Assembly (NCBI RefSeq): GCF_003100395.1
Contig: NZ_CP029210.1
Coordinates: forward strand, 1,736,001 to 1,800,000
From: Aquabacterium olei
GTDB lineage: Bacteria > Pseudomonadota > Gammaproteobacteria > Burkholderiales > Burkholderiaceae_C
Direction of reading: 5' to 3'
Length of the DNA stretch: 64,000 nt
The stretch's first letter is position 1; every line of letters starts with the position of its first letter. Below, in pieces: positions 18,589 to 30,063 of the stretch. The position numbers and the translations under genes are program-made. The notes under the pieces are model-generated. The model worked only from the letters and a program-made list of their open reading frames with translations. It was not told the origin of the DNA and made no database searches.

Positions 18589-19525
18589 ATTTCTGCATGA
18601 CCGAAAGGACTTCAGTGACCTGCTTGCCGTTGTCGCTGATGAGCGAAGCCTTGATCCGACATTGGTCGAGAAGGACTACTGGATCATGCATTGCCTTTGG
18701 GGGCTGCGAACTCAGGGGTTCAACTTCGAGCTCAAGGGCGGCACATCCTTGTCCAAGGGGTTTGGTGTCATCCATCGATTCTCGGAGGACATCGACATCC
18801 GCATCGAGCCACCCACAGATTTGGACGTCAAGACCGGCCGCAATCAGGATAAGGCCGCCCATGTCGCGTCCCGCCGAGCTTTCTATGACTGGCTGGCCGT
18901 CGAAATAAAAATGCCGGGCATTGTTCAAGTCGCTCGTGATGAAGATTTCGACGATGAGAAGATGCGCAGCGGTGGCATCCGGCTTTCTTACGCGGCGCGC
19001 ACCGCCCCATTGGCAGGTGTCAAAGACGGGATATTGCTAGAGCTCGGTTTTGATGACACGGCACCCAACCGCCCGGTGACGATCTCGTCCTGGGCGTGGG
19101 ACACAGCAAGCGCACGCGGCATCTCTGTAATGGATAACAGGGCCATCGACGTGCCGTGCTATGCGCCCACCCACACCTTTGTCGAGAAGCTTCAGACGAT
19201 TTCGACCAAGTACCGGAAGCTGGGTGAGGCACAGGCGTTCCCTGCGAACTTCTTGCGCCACTACTACGATGTGTACTGCTTGCTGCAGTTGGATGAGATC
19301 CAGACGTTCATGAAGGATCCTGCATACCAGGAGCGCAAGAAGCAGCGCTTTCGCACGGGGGATGAGTTGGTGATTGCCAGCAATCCGGCATTCATCCTGA
19401 AGGATGCTGACGAGCGCAAGCGCTTTGCCACTGAGTACAGGAAGACTCAGGCGCTGTACTACCAAGGGCAACCAGACTTTGACGCACTTCTGGCTCGCAT
19501 CGAAGAGAACATTGCCTTGATGTAG
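18581..19525 (+). CDS. abiEii: AbiEii/AbiGii-type nucleotidyltransferase toxin
   Basis: A 314-residue toxin of the DNA polymerase beta-like nucleotidyltransferase superfamily. The motif GGTSLSK at residues 53-59 followed by SEDIDI at 68-73 supplies the GS-x-D-x-D catalytic pattern. Downstream, THTFVEKLQTIS and RHYYDVYCLL are the usual AbiEii helices. AbiEii enzymes block growth during phage infection, and some act by pyrimidine addition to tRNA acceptor stems. It overlaps abiEi by 8 bp, so translation is coupled. The length is typical and no key residue is missing, so the pair appears intact. Confidence 0.88.
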   Translation: MPEFLHDRKDFSDLLAVVADERSLDPTLVEKDYWIMHCLWGLRTQGFNFELKGGTSLSKGFGVIHRFSEDIDIRIEPPTDLDVKTGRNQDKAAHVASRRAFYDWLAVEIKMPGIVQVARDEDFDDEKMRSGGIRLSYAARTAPLAGVKDGILLELGFDDTAPNRPVTISSWAWDTASARGISVMDNRAIDVPCYAPTHTFVEKLQTISTKYRKLGEAQAFPANFLRHYYDVYCLLQLDEIQTFMKDPAYQERKKQRFRTGDELVIASNPAFILKDADERKRFATEYRKTQALYYQGQPDFDALLARIEENIALM

Positions 19526-19805
19526 CAGAGTGAGTCATCCAGCCTTCCATCTCTCCAAGAAGCCAAATTTAGACATCGACCCAGGTTAGAAATTTGGCAG
19601 CACTAGGTTATGACCGGCACATGTGGAGTCGGACGGCGGACACGGTGTTACGGGTTGCCGCGTTGCCGCAACGGCTTCAAGGCTTTCTCGCACTGTCGTA
19701 CTGCACTGATGGAGGACGTCATGCTTGCCGGGCGCGTTCTCTTTGCCGTTGGCGAAGTCGCTTGACGTAGGTGGAGTCGACAATTTTTTCTGGGCCAAGG
19801 CCTAA

Positions 19806-20963
19806 GGAAGGTCTGCACAAATGAGCGCTGACCGTGGTTGGGTGCACTGACATGACCAGATTGGCGGTTGAACGCTCTCCCGGCAGGTGTTTTGGGCACG
19901 TTTCGCGCCCATTTCCCATGCGCTGGACGCACTCATGCCAAGCTCCCCGTCAAACGCTTGCGCACCATCCACAAATTGGCCAGCGCAAACAGCGTGTGCA
20001 ACTGCGCCGTGTTCTTGGCCAGGCCGCGGTAGCGCACCTTCACATGACCGAACTGGCGCTTGATGACGCGGAACGGGTGCTCCACCTTGGCGCGGATGCT
20101 GGCCTTGATGCGCTCGACCTGCTCGGTCAGCGCATCCTTGGGATCGGCCTTGTCCAGCAGCTTGCGCAAGCCCGGTCGCATGGCCACATGCCACTGCACA
20201 TCCGCTTTGGCGTCGGGCCGCTTGTGCGCACCTTGGTAGCCGGCGTCGGCGAAGACATCCGTCTCTTGTCCGTGCAGCAAGCTGTTGGCTTCGACCACAT
20301 CGTTGACGTTGCCCGATGTGCCGCGCACGGTGTGCACCAGACCGGAATCAGCGTCCACGCCGATGTGAGCCTTCATGCCGAAGAACCACTGCTGGCCCTT
20401 CTTGCTTTGGTGCATCTCCGGGTCTCGTTCACCGCTGGCGTTCTTGGTCGAGCTCGGCGCCGAGATCAGCGTGGCATCGACCACCGTGCCACTGCGCAGC
20501 ATCAGGCCTTTGGCACCCAGCAGCAGATTGACCGTTGCGAGGATCCGCTCGGCCAGCTTGTGCTTCTCCAGCACATGGCGGAAGCGCAAGATGGTGCTCT
20601 CGTCGGGCAGTCGGTCATCCCAGCCGCCGAGGCCGGCGAAGTCGCGAAACAGGGGCATGTCGTGCAGCGCTTCTTCCATGGCCGGGTCGCTCAGCGTGAA
20701 CCACTGCTGCATGAAGTGGATGCGCAGCAGCGACTCCACCGGGAACGGCGGGCGGCCGCGTTTGCCTTCGGGCATGAATGGCGCGATCTGCGCCACCAGG
20801 TCGGACCACGGCACCACCCGGTCCATCTCGTCGAGGAACTCCCGGCGGCGCGTGCGCTTCGTCGATGTTCCCAATCCAAGGCTGCTCTGCTTCATGGGCT
20901 CAATGGTCTCAGGCAATCAGGCCGGCGCCAAGCACGTGTCCGGGCGGTTTATGCAGACCATCC
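19806..20963 (-). mobile_element. IS5-family insertion sequence, copy 1
   Basis: 1,158-bp element with imperfect terminal inverted repeats (GGAAGGTCTGCACAAAT at the left, GGATGGTCTGCATAAAC read inward from the right). It is flanked by the 4-bp direct duplication CTAA (19802-19805 and 20964-20967), which fits the YTAR target of the IS5 group. One transposase gene fills it. By reading it matches the copy at 51578-52735, so movement was recent. It interrupts an unknown gene near its 3' end. Confidence 0.95.
19933..20916 (-). CDS. IS5-family DDE transposase, copy 1
   Basis: A 327-residue transposase. The N-terminal domain (EFLDEMDRVVPWSDLVAQIAPF, then DESTILRFRHVLEKHKL) and the catalytic DDE core (Asp in VVDATLIS, Asp in VFADAGYQGAHKR, Glu in VEHPFRVIKRQFGHVKVRYRG, containing the Y-x2-R-x3-E-x6-K-like region) define the IS5 group. 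The frame is intact. Its translated sequence is the same as that of the second copy. Confidence 0.95.
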   Translation of the reverse strand: MPETIEPMKQSSLGLGTSTKRTRRREFLDEMDRVVPWSDLVAQIAPFMPEGKRGRPPFPVESLLRIHFMQQWFTLSDPAMEEALHDMPLFRDFAGLGGWDDRLPDESTILRFRHVLEKHKLAERILATVNLLLGAKGLMLRSGTVVDATLISAPSSTKNASGERDPEMHQSKKGQQWFFGMKAHIGVDADSGLVHTVRGTSGNVNDVVEANSLLHGQETDVFADAGYQGAHKRPDAKADVQWHVAMRPGLRKLLDKADPKDALTEQVERIKASIRAKVEHPFRVIKRQFGHVKVRYRGLAKNTAQLHTLFALANLWMVRKRLTGSLA

Positions 20964-21755
20964 CTAATGCGCAACTCAACAAGCTGGCCATGCTTTGGTC
21001 AGTGAGCTCGAATGCGTTCGGCAAAAAGCCATGGTTGCGTCTGCTTGACTCTTCCAGTGCGACGAAGAACGCTTTGAAGGTGTCCGCCAGACCTGCGCGC
21101 TTGCCTTCCGTTCCCGCGTCAGTGATTGCGTCGTGCGGCAATGGGGTGGCCCGAGCCGCATCGTCGGCGATGACCTGAACGAACGCACTCAAATCAGGCC
21201 AGTATTTCAGATCGAACTGGCGTGTGAGAGCGTTCAGTTTTTCCTTTACCCAGCTTTGGTAGCTGTAGTTCTGTTCAGCGGCTGCATGGATCACGTCTAC
21301 TGGGTGGTAATGCGTGTCGCAGGAAAAGCCAGAGTGGTTTTTCAGCGTTGTACGTTCGCTCAGCAGGCTGGCAAGCTCCGACGCTTTTTCCTGAATTGCT
21401 AGATTTACCTCGACCAGCCTGTTTCTGCCTTCACGCGCTTCGATATTGGCCTCTGGGCTCCAGAATGCTGCGGTGCTTTGCAAGAGGTCGAAGAACACCT
21501 TCAGCGCATGAGGATGCTCGTGCAGCTTGTTGAAGATCTCTTCGTAGGCTTCGTTCAGTTCGAGCCCACGCGCCAGAAGTCGGTCAATGACTTCAACCTC
21601 GCTGGGCAGAATGGCCTTCTCAATTTTGTCGCTTCGATCTGCTGCCAGCAAGGCCTCGCAGATCGCACGCGCGTTTTCCTGGGGTGTGGATTCAGTTGCC
21701 ATGCTGGCTCCTCATTGATGTAAGCATAAGCGTACAGAGGTCCCGAAAATCTGTC

Positions 21756-21795
21756 GGTACCTGAACACGCGAAGTTCTCCGGGCGCTCAGGTACC
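21756..21795. repeat. Inverted repeat in the gap upstream of the unknown gene
   Basis: The 292-bp gap 21703-21994 has no supported gene. It contains GGTACCTGA, 22 bases, TCAGGTACC, a perfect 9-bp dyad 54 bp upstream of the start codon at 21702. It may be an operator or an RNA hairpin in the leader. There is no T-run, so termination is unlikely. Confidence 0.5.
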
Positions 21796-23437
21796 CATTT
21801 GGCAGATAGCTTCGAGTTCGTTGAACTCTACTGAGCCTTTTAGGCTGTTGGCAGGGCGGCTCGTGGCAGTGCTCGCCCTGCAGCCTTGCCGTTTTTGATC
21901 CAGGTGGTTTTCTTCTGAGCGAGGCGTATGCCCGGGGACCGGTAGCAATAGAGCGTGGAGATTCGCTTGATATTCTTGATGAATGCAAGTGACGTCAGTT
22001 CGTAGAGACGCGGTAGCGCTTGAACAAAGCCTTGAAGAACGCTTTCACGTCCATCTTCGCGGAGTTCGCCTGCAACTCTGCGGCCCCGAAGCGAAAGACT
22101 TCATAGCCCGCGAGTTTGAGTTCGCGGTCGGCCTTGACCATCTGCGCGTAGCGTTGCGCGTCAGCGCTACCCTTCGAGTCTGCATAGTGGTGCTTTCCAT
22201 CGACCTCGATGACGACCCGTACGCCCTGCGGCAACAAGAGCAGGAAGTCCATGCGAAACCGTAGAAGTGCATCCGGCCCTCGCTCCTTGACCGTGCGCGG
22301 GTCCCAGTGCAGCCAGACCTCAGGCAGTAGCGCGGGCAAATTCGGCACCGCGCTGCGGAAGCCTTCAAAGAAGGCATCGAACAGCAAGGTTTGTGGCGGT
22401 GAGTTGGAAGGCAGGCTTGCTTTGAGCCGAGCGTACAGTGAGCGCTTGGCCTGCGTGGCATCGAAAATCTGCTCAGTCTCGCCCCACCATTGCTGCAGGT
22501 CGTTCCAGCGCAACCCGTCGTTACCAATAGGTCTGTCATAGACGAGCACCTTGTCAGCATTGGTGACAATTTCGACATCGTTGTCCAGAGCATCGCGAAA
22601 ACGCAAGTCAGGTTTCTCGGGCGAGGCGAAGATGAGATTTTTTGGCCTACCCTTGGCCGTCGCGAGCAATGAGACAAGGGAAAAGACTGGGTAGCCGCCC
22701 TCGGCGTCGGTCTCGCGCAACTCGACACCGCAACTGCGCAGCGGCTCGTTGACGCAGGCGACGAAGTGGCGTTGCGCGGCCTCGTCAGGACGCACGTTGG
22801 CTGAAGCCAGCCCCTCAAGGAACAGCGCGAAGCGCCGATCGGAGGCTTCATACGCGCCGAGCTTGTCGAACAGCACTTCAGACGACCAGTCCTCGGAGTT
22901 GCGATGGACGTGCTGCTGGATTTCGGCGCGTAACCCCGTGGGCTTGCCACCTAACAGGTGCATCCAGTCATCCGCATCCAAAATCCAAAGGCTTTCTAAT
23001 AGCTCATCAAACCTGCGAGCATCTCCATAAAGATTCTCGGAATTGAGCCTGCGCGCAACCTCTCGCCGATGGCGCTTCGGAATGGGTGGGCAGGAGCTAT
23101 CGGTCCAGAGAAGGTCTTGAATCTGATTCCGCGTGGCGGCGCTGGGTGGATGGCGAACGAGCAGTTTGCGTGCAACCGCTGGCAGATCTGTGTCTGCGAC
23201 CGCATCGAAGCTGGCGGTCATGCGCTCTCGCTTGGAGCCATCGGAGGCAGGTGCGGGCATCCCCAACTCACCGCAAATCGTGGGAAGCATGGGGTGTGTG
23301 CCGGCATCCTTCAGGGCCGCTACCAGGGGCTCCAACAGGTTGCGAAGTCGTGCGTAGTTGTCAACGTCGGTTCAAAACTGACCCACTTTCCGACGCTGGC
23401 GTCGGAGTAAAAGTGACCCACCTGGGCGCTCATCACA

Positions 23438-25224
<1,787 letters not shown>

Positions 25225-25473
25225 CGGCGGCCAAAGCCGCCATCCTCACCCCAGGTGGGTCACTTTTACTCCGACGAAGTGGGTCAGTATTACTGCGGCG
25301 GTGACACGTAGTCCATGGTGAAAGCGTAACTCACTGGCTGGGCGTGCGCGTCCGCTACTGGCCAGCGAAGTGGCGTGGGTGGAGAGTTTGGATGAATACA
25401 CCCCATGGAGAAAGGAAAATGGGGTTGCAGACGTACCGGCGTGGCGATAGCCTAGTTGGTACGAGGTGCCCAC

Positions 25474-25797
25474 ATGAGAAACCCAATTTTCTTTGGCTTT
25501 GTCGCTTTAGGTGGTTTGGTCGGCTTGTTCTCAGCCGCAATGGACGATTGGGGCACAAGGGTAGTCATGATCGGTGTTGGGATGCTTTTTGGCACAGCTA
25601 TCGGCGGGGCGCTGACTCGCGTCCGCAGAATGAGCAGGAGCTTGAGGCAGGGCGCCGATTCGATCCCAGGGATGGGGGTGACTTCAGAGGATTTGGCCGC
25701 GAACTACTGGCGTGACAAAGGGCACCCGCCGTTTATGAAGCCACCAGAAGGTGACTTGAATCCGAATATGAGCGGACCGGATGGTGATTCGGCCTGA
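25474..25797 (+). CDS. Small membrane protein of unknown function
   Basis: A 107-residue protein with two N-terminal transmembrane segments (NPIFFGFVALGGLVGLFSAA and VVMIGVGMLFGTAIGGAL) and a hydrophilic C-terminal half rich in Pro and Gly. The ATG at 25474 is preferred over an in-frame start at 25456 because an ACGAGG-like site precedes it and the hydrophobic part begins there. It converges on traG with stop codons directly abutting. Not recognised; possibly an ICE entry-exclusion or accessory protein, but that rests only on location. Confidence 0.6.
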   Translation: MRNPIFFGFVALGGLVGLFSAAMDDWGTRVVMIGVGMLFGTAIGGALTRVRRMSRSLRQGADSIPGMGVTSEDLAANYWRDKGHPPFMKPPEGDLNPNMSGPDGDSA

Positions 25798-28572
25798 CTA
25801 TTTTTTGAGAAGGTCTTTCACCACGCCCATGGCGTTGTCGGCGGTCGCTCCTGCATCCTTGACGACTTGCTTACCAGACTGCTTGAGCAGTGATTTCTTC
25901 GAGGCTATTGTTCCGTCATTGGTCTTGACGATCTCCGCTTTGGCATCGAAACCGGTTTGATCAGCAATTGCCGTTGCTCGTATCTCTGTGCCTCGGGTCT
26001 GAACCTCTTGTCTAGTCGATGATGGCTCTGGGGCGGGGGCTGGTTGGCCTGCACGCGCAGACTTGCCGAAACGAGACACCTGTCGATCGTTGCTGCGATG
26101 GCGATCATCAAGCTCCGGCTTCAAGGCTGTGTCGGCCTTTTCTTGCCGATGTTGAGCCTGAATGTCCTCAAACGAAGTTGGCAATGCCGTGCCATCGGAG
26201 AACACCCGATTGGGCTTTAGTGATTGCCTGGCAAGTTCTGCGGCCATCAAGGCCTGGGCCGCTCTGCTGTCGCCACCGTATTGCTCTGCATAGCGGGTGA
26301 ACATTTCGAGGTTGTGCGGATCCTGAGCAATGTCGATGGTGATGGTTTCGCCCTTTTCATAAGCAGAGGTCAGGCGCTCCGACAGTGCGGTGCGTTCAGC
26401 AAGGCTCACCTCAGCACGTTCAGATCGCGTGGCAGTGTTTGTCAGCCTGGACGCCATGTCGCGGGCCTCTCGGGAGTCGCTGCTGATGGTGTTGATGAAG
26501 CTGGCATCTCTGGAGACGCGGTCACCGAATTGCTTGAAGTCGGCTATTTGCTCGCTGGTCAAACTGCTCAGAACCTTGCGTTCATCGGCGGATAGGCCCG
26601 ACAGGTAGCTCTTGTCCGCGCTGGCATTGGCTTTTGCGCCAGCGAAGCGCCCATCAACGCCCACGTGTCCCGACGCACCAAATGCGATACGCGCCACTTG
26701 AGACTGGGAAAGCCCCGTGCTGTCGGCGATGCCTTTAGAGATCTGGTCCAGACGGTTAAGCGTCTCTCCAAATTGCTCGAAGCTGCTGGACGTGGATCCG
26801 CTGCTGCTGCGGCCTGAGCGAAGGCTGCTCAGTCCTCGCGTGAATGCTTCGGAGAGAGCTGCGGATCGATCCGAACTTGCAGCCAAGGCTTCGCTGCGTG
26901 CCGCAGTGACCTGCCTGCTTGCATCGGACACATCCTGTTCAGACACCCGCATGGACACCACCCGCGAAGCAAACCCCTGGTTGCGCAACAGACTGACGGC
27001 TGTTCGCCCGGTCAGGCTGTTCGAAGAAAAGGTGTTGCCACTGAGGTCGTTTTGCCAACTGCTCATGAACGCCGAGGTTCGGTTCGGTGCCAGTTGCGCC
27101 TGGTCCATAGTGACGTTGCCCATGTTCATGTTACCGGTGGCGGTAGATGCTGTGCTGCCAGTCAGCATGCTTTGCAGTCCAGACAAACCACCCACCAGGG
27201 CGGTCCCTACACCCTCCATCTTCTTCAATGCCGCCCAGGCAATGACAGGAATGCTGATTGCAAGGTAGCCCACAACAGCCTCACCTGAGATGGCGCCCGA
27301 ATAGATCGTCGAGGCGGTTTGCAAAGACAGGGCCTTGGTGCCCGAGCCGATGTCCGAAGCCGCAGCCAGATCGTAGGCCGCGTAGATGGACGCCATGTAG
27401 TTCAGCACCGCGTACAGCGGGGGCCACAGTTGGATCCAGATCAGGATGGCGGCGTAGCCTTTGAAGGCCAGCATCGTGTCGCGCCCGCTGGTCAGCAGCA
27501 AGAGCAGCACCATCAAGGGGAACAATGCGTAGGTGAGCGCTTCAATGACGTTGCGGAACACGGGCAGGGCTTGCTCGGCCACCTTGCCGTTGTTGATCCA
27601 CGCGGCGTTCTGCTGAGCGACGGCTTGTGCCCGGCCAACGGCCAGCACCATGGCCGCTGGATCGTTGACCTTCTGCCCGACGATGGTGCTGGTGTCGTTG
27701 ATCGCATTGAGCATGGCGCTTTGGCGGATCAGGTCGGCAGCGGTGGTGGCCGCATCGGCGATGTTGTTCTTGATGTACGCCTGCTGAATCTGGTTGGCGA
27801 TGACAGCTGCGGCGGCAGCACCAGGCAGGGTGGGGTTCAACTGGAAGGCCAGGCGGCCCTGAATCTGGTTGATCTGCGCTGGCAGTCGGCCATTGAGGTT
27901 TGTGTAGATGTTGGGGCAGGTGTCCACATCAATGCCCGCAGCGCTGGTGACCGTGCTGAAGCGCGCAGGATTGGGCGTGGCCATGAGGGGCCAGACATCT
28001 GCGGATGTCGAGAACACGGCAGGACCAATCGTGCCGTCGATCAGGTCGTACATCGTGCAGTTGTGGATGAAGTTGATCAGGTCGGTGCGGAAGTTGGGAT
28101 CCTGGAACGTCACCTTGCTGGTGCTCCTGATCAGCCGGTTGCCAAACATCAGGCCGTTCTTCTCGTAGGTAAGTTCGCTGGGCAAGGCACCTGGGCCGGG
28201 AATGGTCTGGAAGGCGGTTTCGAACAGGCCGGTCAGGGTGTGGCCGATGGTGCTGGTGACGCTGCCGAGCATGACCATGCCGAAGGGCACGTTGGCCACG
28301 ACCTTGACTGGGGCTCCACCTGTCTTGTCCACGATGCCCACAGTGGCCCTGGGCAGAATCAGAATGGAGAACACCAGCAGCACCGTGCCCAGCCATTTCC
28401 AGCCTTGCAGCTTCTCCGGGGCAAAGGCGTAGGCGATCAGGGCGGCCACGAAGCCGCAGAACGCCACGGCGGCAACGGCCGACATGTAGTCGCCCGAGGC
28501 GTGGATGGCCGCTGCTGCATTGAAGACGCCGAACAGGCTGTCCGCGTTCTGGTAGGCGTAGATCTCCCACAT
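25798..28572 (-). CDS. traG: F-type conjugative transfer protein TraG
   Basis: A 924-residue inner-membrane protein of the TraG N-terminal family, needed in F-like systems for mating-pair stabilisation and pilus assembly. The start MWEIYAYQNADSLFGVFNAAAA matches the family. Membrane segments lie at about residues 30-75, 100-130 and 340-460. The long C-terminal half is hydrophilic and Ser/Ala/Gln-rich, as in TraG. It is the last gene of the minus-strand transfer block, 24 bp after traH. Confidence 0.9.
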   Translation of the reverse strand: MWEIYAYQNADSLFGVFNAAAAIHASGDYMSAVAAVAFCGFVAALIAYAFAPEKLQGWKWLGTVLLVFSILILPRATVGIVDKTGGAPVKVVANVPFGMVMLGSVTSTIGHTLTGLFETAFQTIPGPGALPSELTYEKNGLMFGNRLIRSTSKVTFQDPNFRTDLINFIHNCTMYDLIDGTIGPAVFSTSADVWPLMATPNPARFSTVTSAAGIDVDTCPNIYTNLNGRLPAQINQIQGRLAFQLNPTLPGAAAAAVIANQIQQAYIKNNIADAATTAADLIRQSAMLNAINDTSTIVGQKVNDPAAMVLAVGRAQAVAQQNAAWINNGKVAEQALPVFRNVIEALTYALFPLMVLLLLLTSGRDTMLAFKGYAAILIWIQLWPPLYAVLNYMASIYAAYDLAAASDIGSGTKALSLQTASTIYSGAISGEAVVGYLAISIPVIAWAALKKMEGVGTALVGGLSGLQSMLTGSTASTATGNMNMGNVTMDQAQLAPNRTSAFMSSWQNDLSGNTFSSNSLTGRTAVSLLRNQGFASRVVSMRVSEQDVSDASRQVTAARSEALAASSDRSAALSEAFTRGLSSLRSGRSSSGSTSSSFEQFGETLNRLDQISKGIADSTGLSQSQVARIAFGASGHVGVDGRFAGAKANASADKSYLSGLSADERKVLSSLTSEQIADFKQFGDRVSRDASFINTISSDSREARDMASRLTNTATRSERAEVSLAERTALSERLTSAYEKGETITIDIAQDPHNLEMFTRYAEQYGGDSRAAQALMAAELARQSLKPNRVFSDGTALPTSFEDIQAQHRQEKADTALKPELDDRHRSNDRQVSRFGKSARAGQPAPAPEPSSTRQEVQTRGTEIRATAIADQTGFDAKAEIVKTNDGTIASKKSLLKQSGKQVVKDAGATADNAMGVVKDLLKK

Positions 28573-28596
28573 GGCATCCCCTGTGCTCAGTGAAAG

Positions 28597-30054
28597 TCAA
28601 CGAGCCATGTAAGCAGCCTGCTGCCCAAGCATGTCCATCACGTGCTGCGGCATGCTGGATCGCAATTGCCGCTCCAACTGTTCCAAGTGGCTGGAGACAG
28701 CCCGATAAGAACCGACCTTCTGATACAGGAGGTTTTTCTCTTGAGAGAGTTGCTGCAGCATGACCAGGGCGCGTTGACGAATCTGGACTGCCTGTTCGCG
28801 CTGTGTCTTTTGCAGTTGATAGTCCTTGTCGAGCGCGGCCAGGCCGACGCGCAGATTGCGCTCCAGGAACACATAGGCGTAGTCCGCTGCGATCACGTCG
28901 CGGTATTGGGCGATGAGGCTGTCTGCCAAGCCAGAACCTGGGATGGTCGCACCCACTGACAGCATTTTGTAGACCGGCTCGGTGGTCTGGTTGACGAAGC
29001 CGACCTCGGCCGAATTGTTGGGAATGGCGGTGCGGGTGGCGATCTTCTCTGCAATGGAGCGCATCAGTGTCTCGACTTTGGCGGTGAATGGCGTGTGCGT
29101 GTAGGTGGTGTTGAGGGTCACGGCATCACAGTTCACGTAGTCATTGCACTTGAGCAGGTGCTGGGTGACGTTCACACCGGCCCCGGCGCTCTGACCATAA
29201 AGCAATTGGCTGATCGAGGTGAGTGTGGCGGCGATGGGTTCCGGGTCGCGGGCGGCTTCTTCCGGGTAGTAGATGACGGTGCCCACCATGCTCATGATCA
29301 GTTCACGCTCCTGATCGTCCAGGGAGACGCCGGTGTACTTCAGGGCCTTCCAGGTCAGGTTGCCCACGAAGGGCGCCTTGTTGCGCACATTGGCATCGCC
29401 TGAGGTGCGAGCCGAAGCGAGGATGCTGGGCCGGTCGGAAGCGCAACGCCTGCGTGCAGCGTCACGGTCGCTTTCCATGCCCATCTCGATGGCGAGGTCT
29501 GCGCAGGTCTCCTGCGAGCTGTATCCCGTGGCCTCGGCCGCCGTGCTGACGATGGCTTTGGCCGTTTCGCAAGAGTTGATGCGTGCGTTGTTGATCCAGG
29601 TCTCCAGGCCCTTGGCCCACTTGCTCAAGCCACCCAGGAGTGGTGAGACGGCTTCCAGTGCCAGTTGAAAGGCGATGCCCGGCAGGGCAGCGGTGATGTT
29701 CTTGAGCATGTTCTTGAACTCGGTGGCCGAGATGTGCGAGAACGATCCGCCGAACACATCGATGCCACCGCAGCCCGCCTTGGCGCTGGGGAACTGAATG
29801 GCGGCGAGTTGGTACACCTTGTTGGGGGAGCGCATGAACAGACTGCCGCCGGTGTAGGTGTTCATGGTCTGACCACGGAAGGCGCCAGGTGCGGTGTAGT
29901 TGCCAATGGCCCCCAGGTTGTTGAACATGCTGTTCACTTCGGCATTGAGGTCCCCGGCGTGCAGAGGCAGCGGCGATGCGATGACCAGCACGGCCATCAG
30001 GGTGGCGACTAGTCGTCTCCAGAGCGGTGCCGTCGGCGTGGGTGTCTGAATCAT
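28597..30054 (-). CDS. traH: Conjugative pilus assembly protein TraH
   Basis: A 485-residue periplasmic or outer-membrane-associated protein of F-type systems. It has a signal peptide (LVATLMAVLVIASPLPLHAG), the conserved early region NSMFNNLGAIGNYTAPGAFRGQ and GGIDVFGGSFSHISATEF, and a C-terminal coiled coil (QLQKTQREQAVQIRQ and beyond). In F it interacts with TraF, TraU and TrbI for pilus extension. It lies 9 bp after traF. Confidence 0.93.
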   Translation of the reverse strand: MIQTPTPTAPLWRRLVATLMAVLVIASPLPLHAGDLNAEVNSMFNNLGAIGNYTAPGAFRGQTMNTYTGGSLFMRSPNKVYQLAAIQFPSAKAGCGGIDVFGGSFSHISATEFKNMLKNITAALPGIAFQLALEAVSPLLGGLSKWAKGLETWINNARINSCETAKAIVSTAAEATGYSSQETCADLAIEMGMESDRDAARRRCASDRPSILASARTSGDANVRNKAPFVGNLTWKALKYTGVSLDDQERELIMSMVGTVIYYPEEAARDPEPIAATLTSISQLLYGQSAGAGVNVTQHLLKCNDYVNCDAVTLNTTYTHTPFTAKVETLMRSIAEKIATRTAIPNNSAEVGFVNQTTEPVYKMLSVGATIPGSGLADSLIAQYRDVIAADYAYVFLERNLRVGLAALDKDYQLQKTQREQAVQIRQRALVMLQQLSQEKNLLYQKVGSYRAVSSHLEQLERQLRSSMPQHVMDMLGQQAAYMAR

Positions 30055-30063
30055 GATCTGCTC

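Larger units (their letters stand above)
19719..21702 (-). pseudogene. Unknown ICE gene interrupted by IS5-family copy 1
   Basis: The 5' part (20,968-21,702) starts with a good GGAG site and ATG and encodes a soluble, mostly helical protein (ATESTPQENARAICEALLAA and so on). Removing the IS and one copy of the CTAA duplication restores an in-frame ending LGPEKIVDSTYVKRLRQRQR and seven more residues before TGA at 19719-19721. The ancestral protein was thus about 275 residues. As it stands, translation runs into the IS and stops after about 14 foreign residues (ORF 20917-21702, 261 residues). Only the C-terminal tail is lost, so partial function is possible. I recognise no family; its place beside abortive-infection-type genes hints at a defence role. 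Confidence 0.75.
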
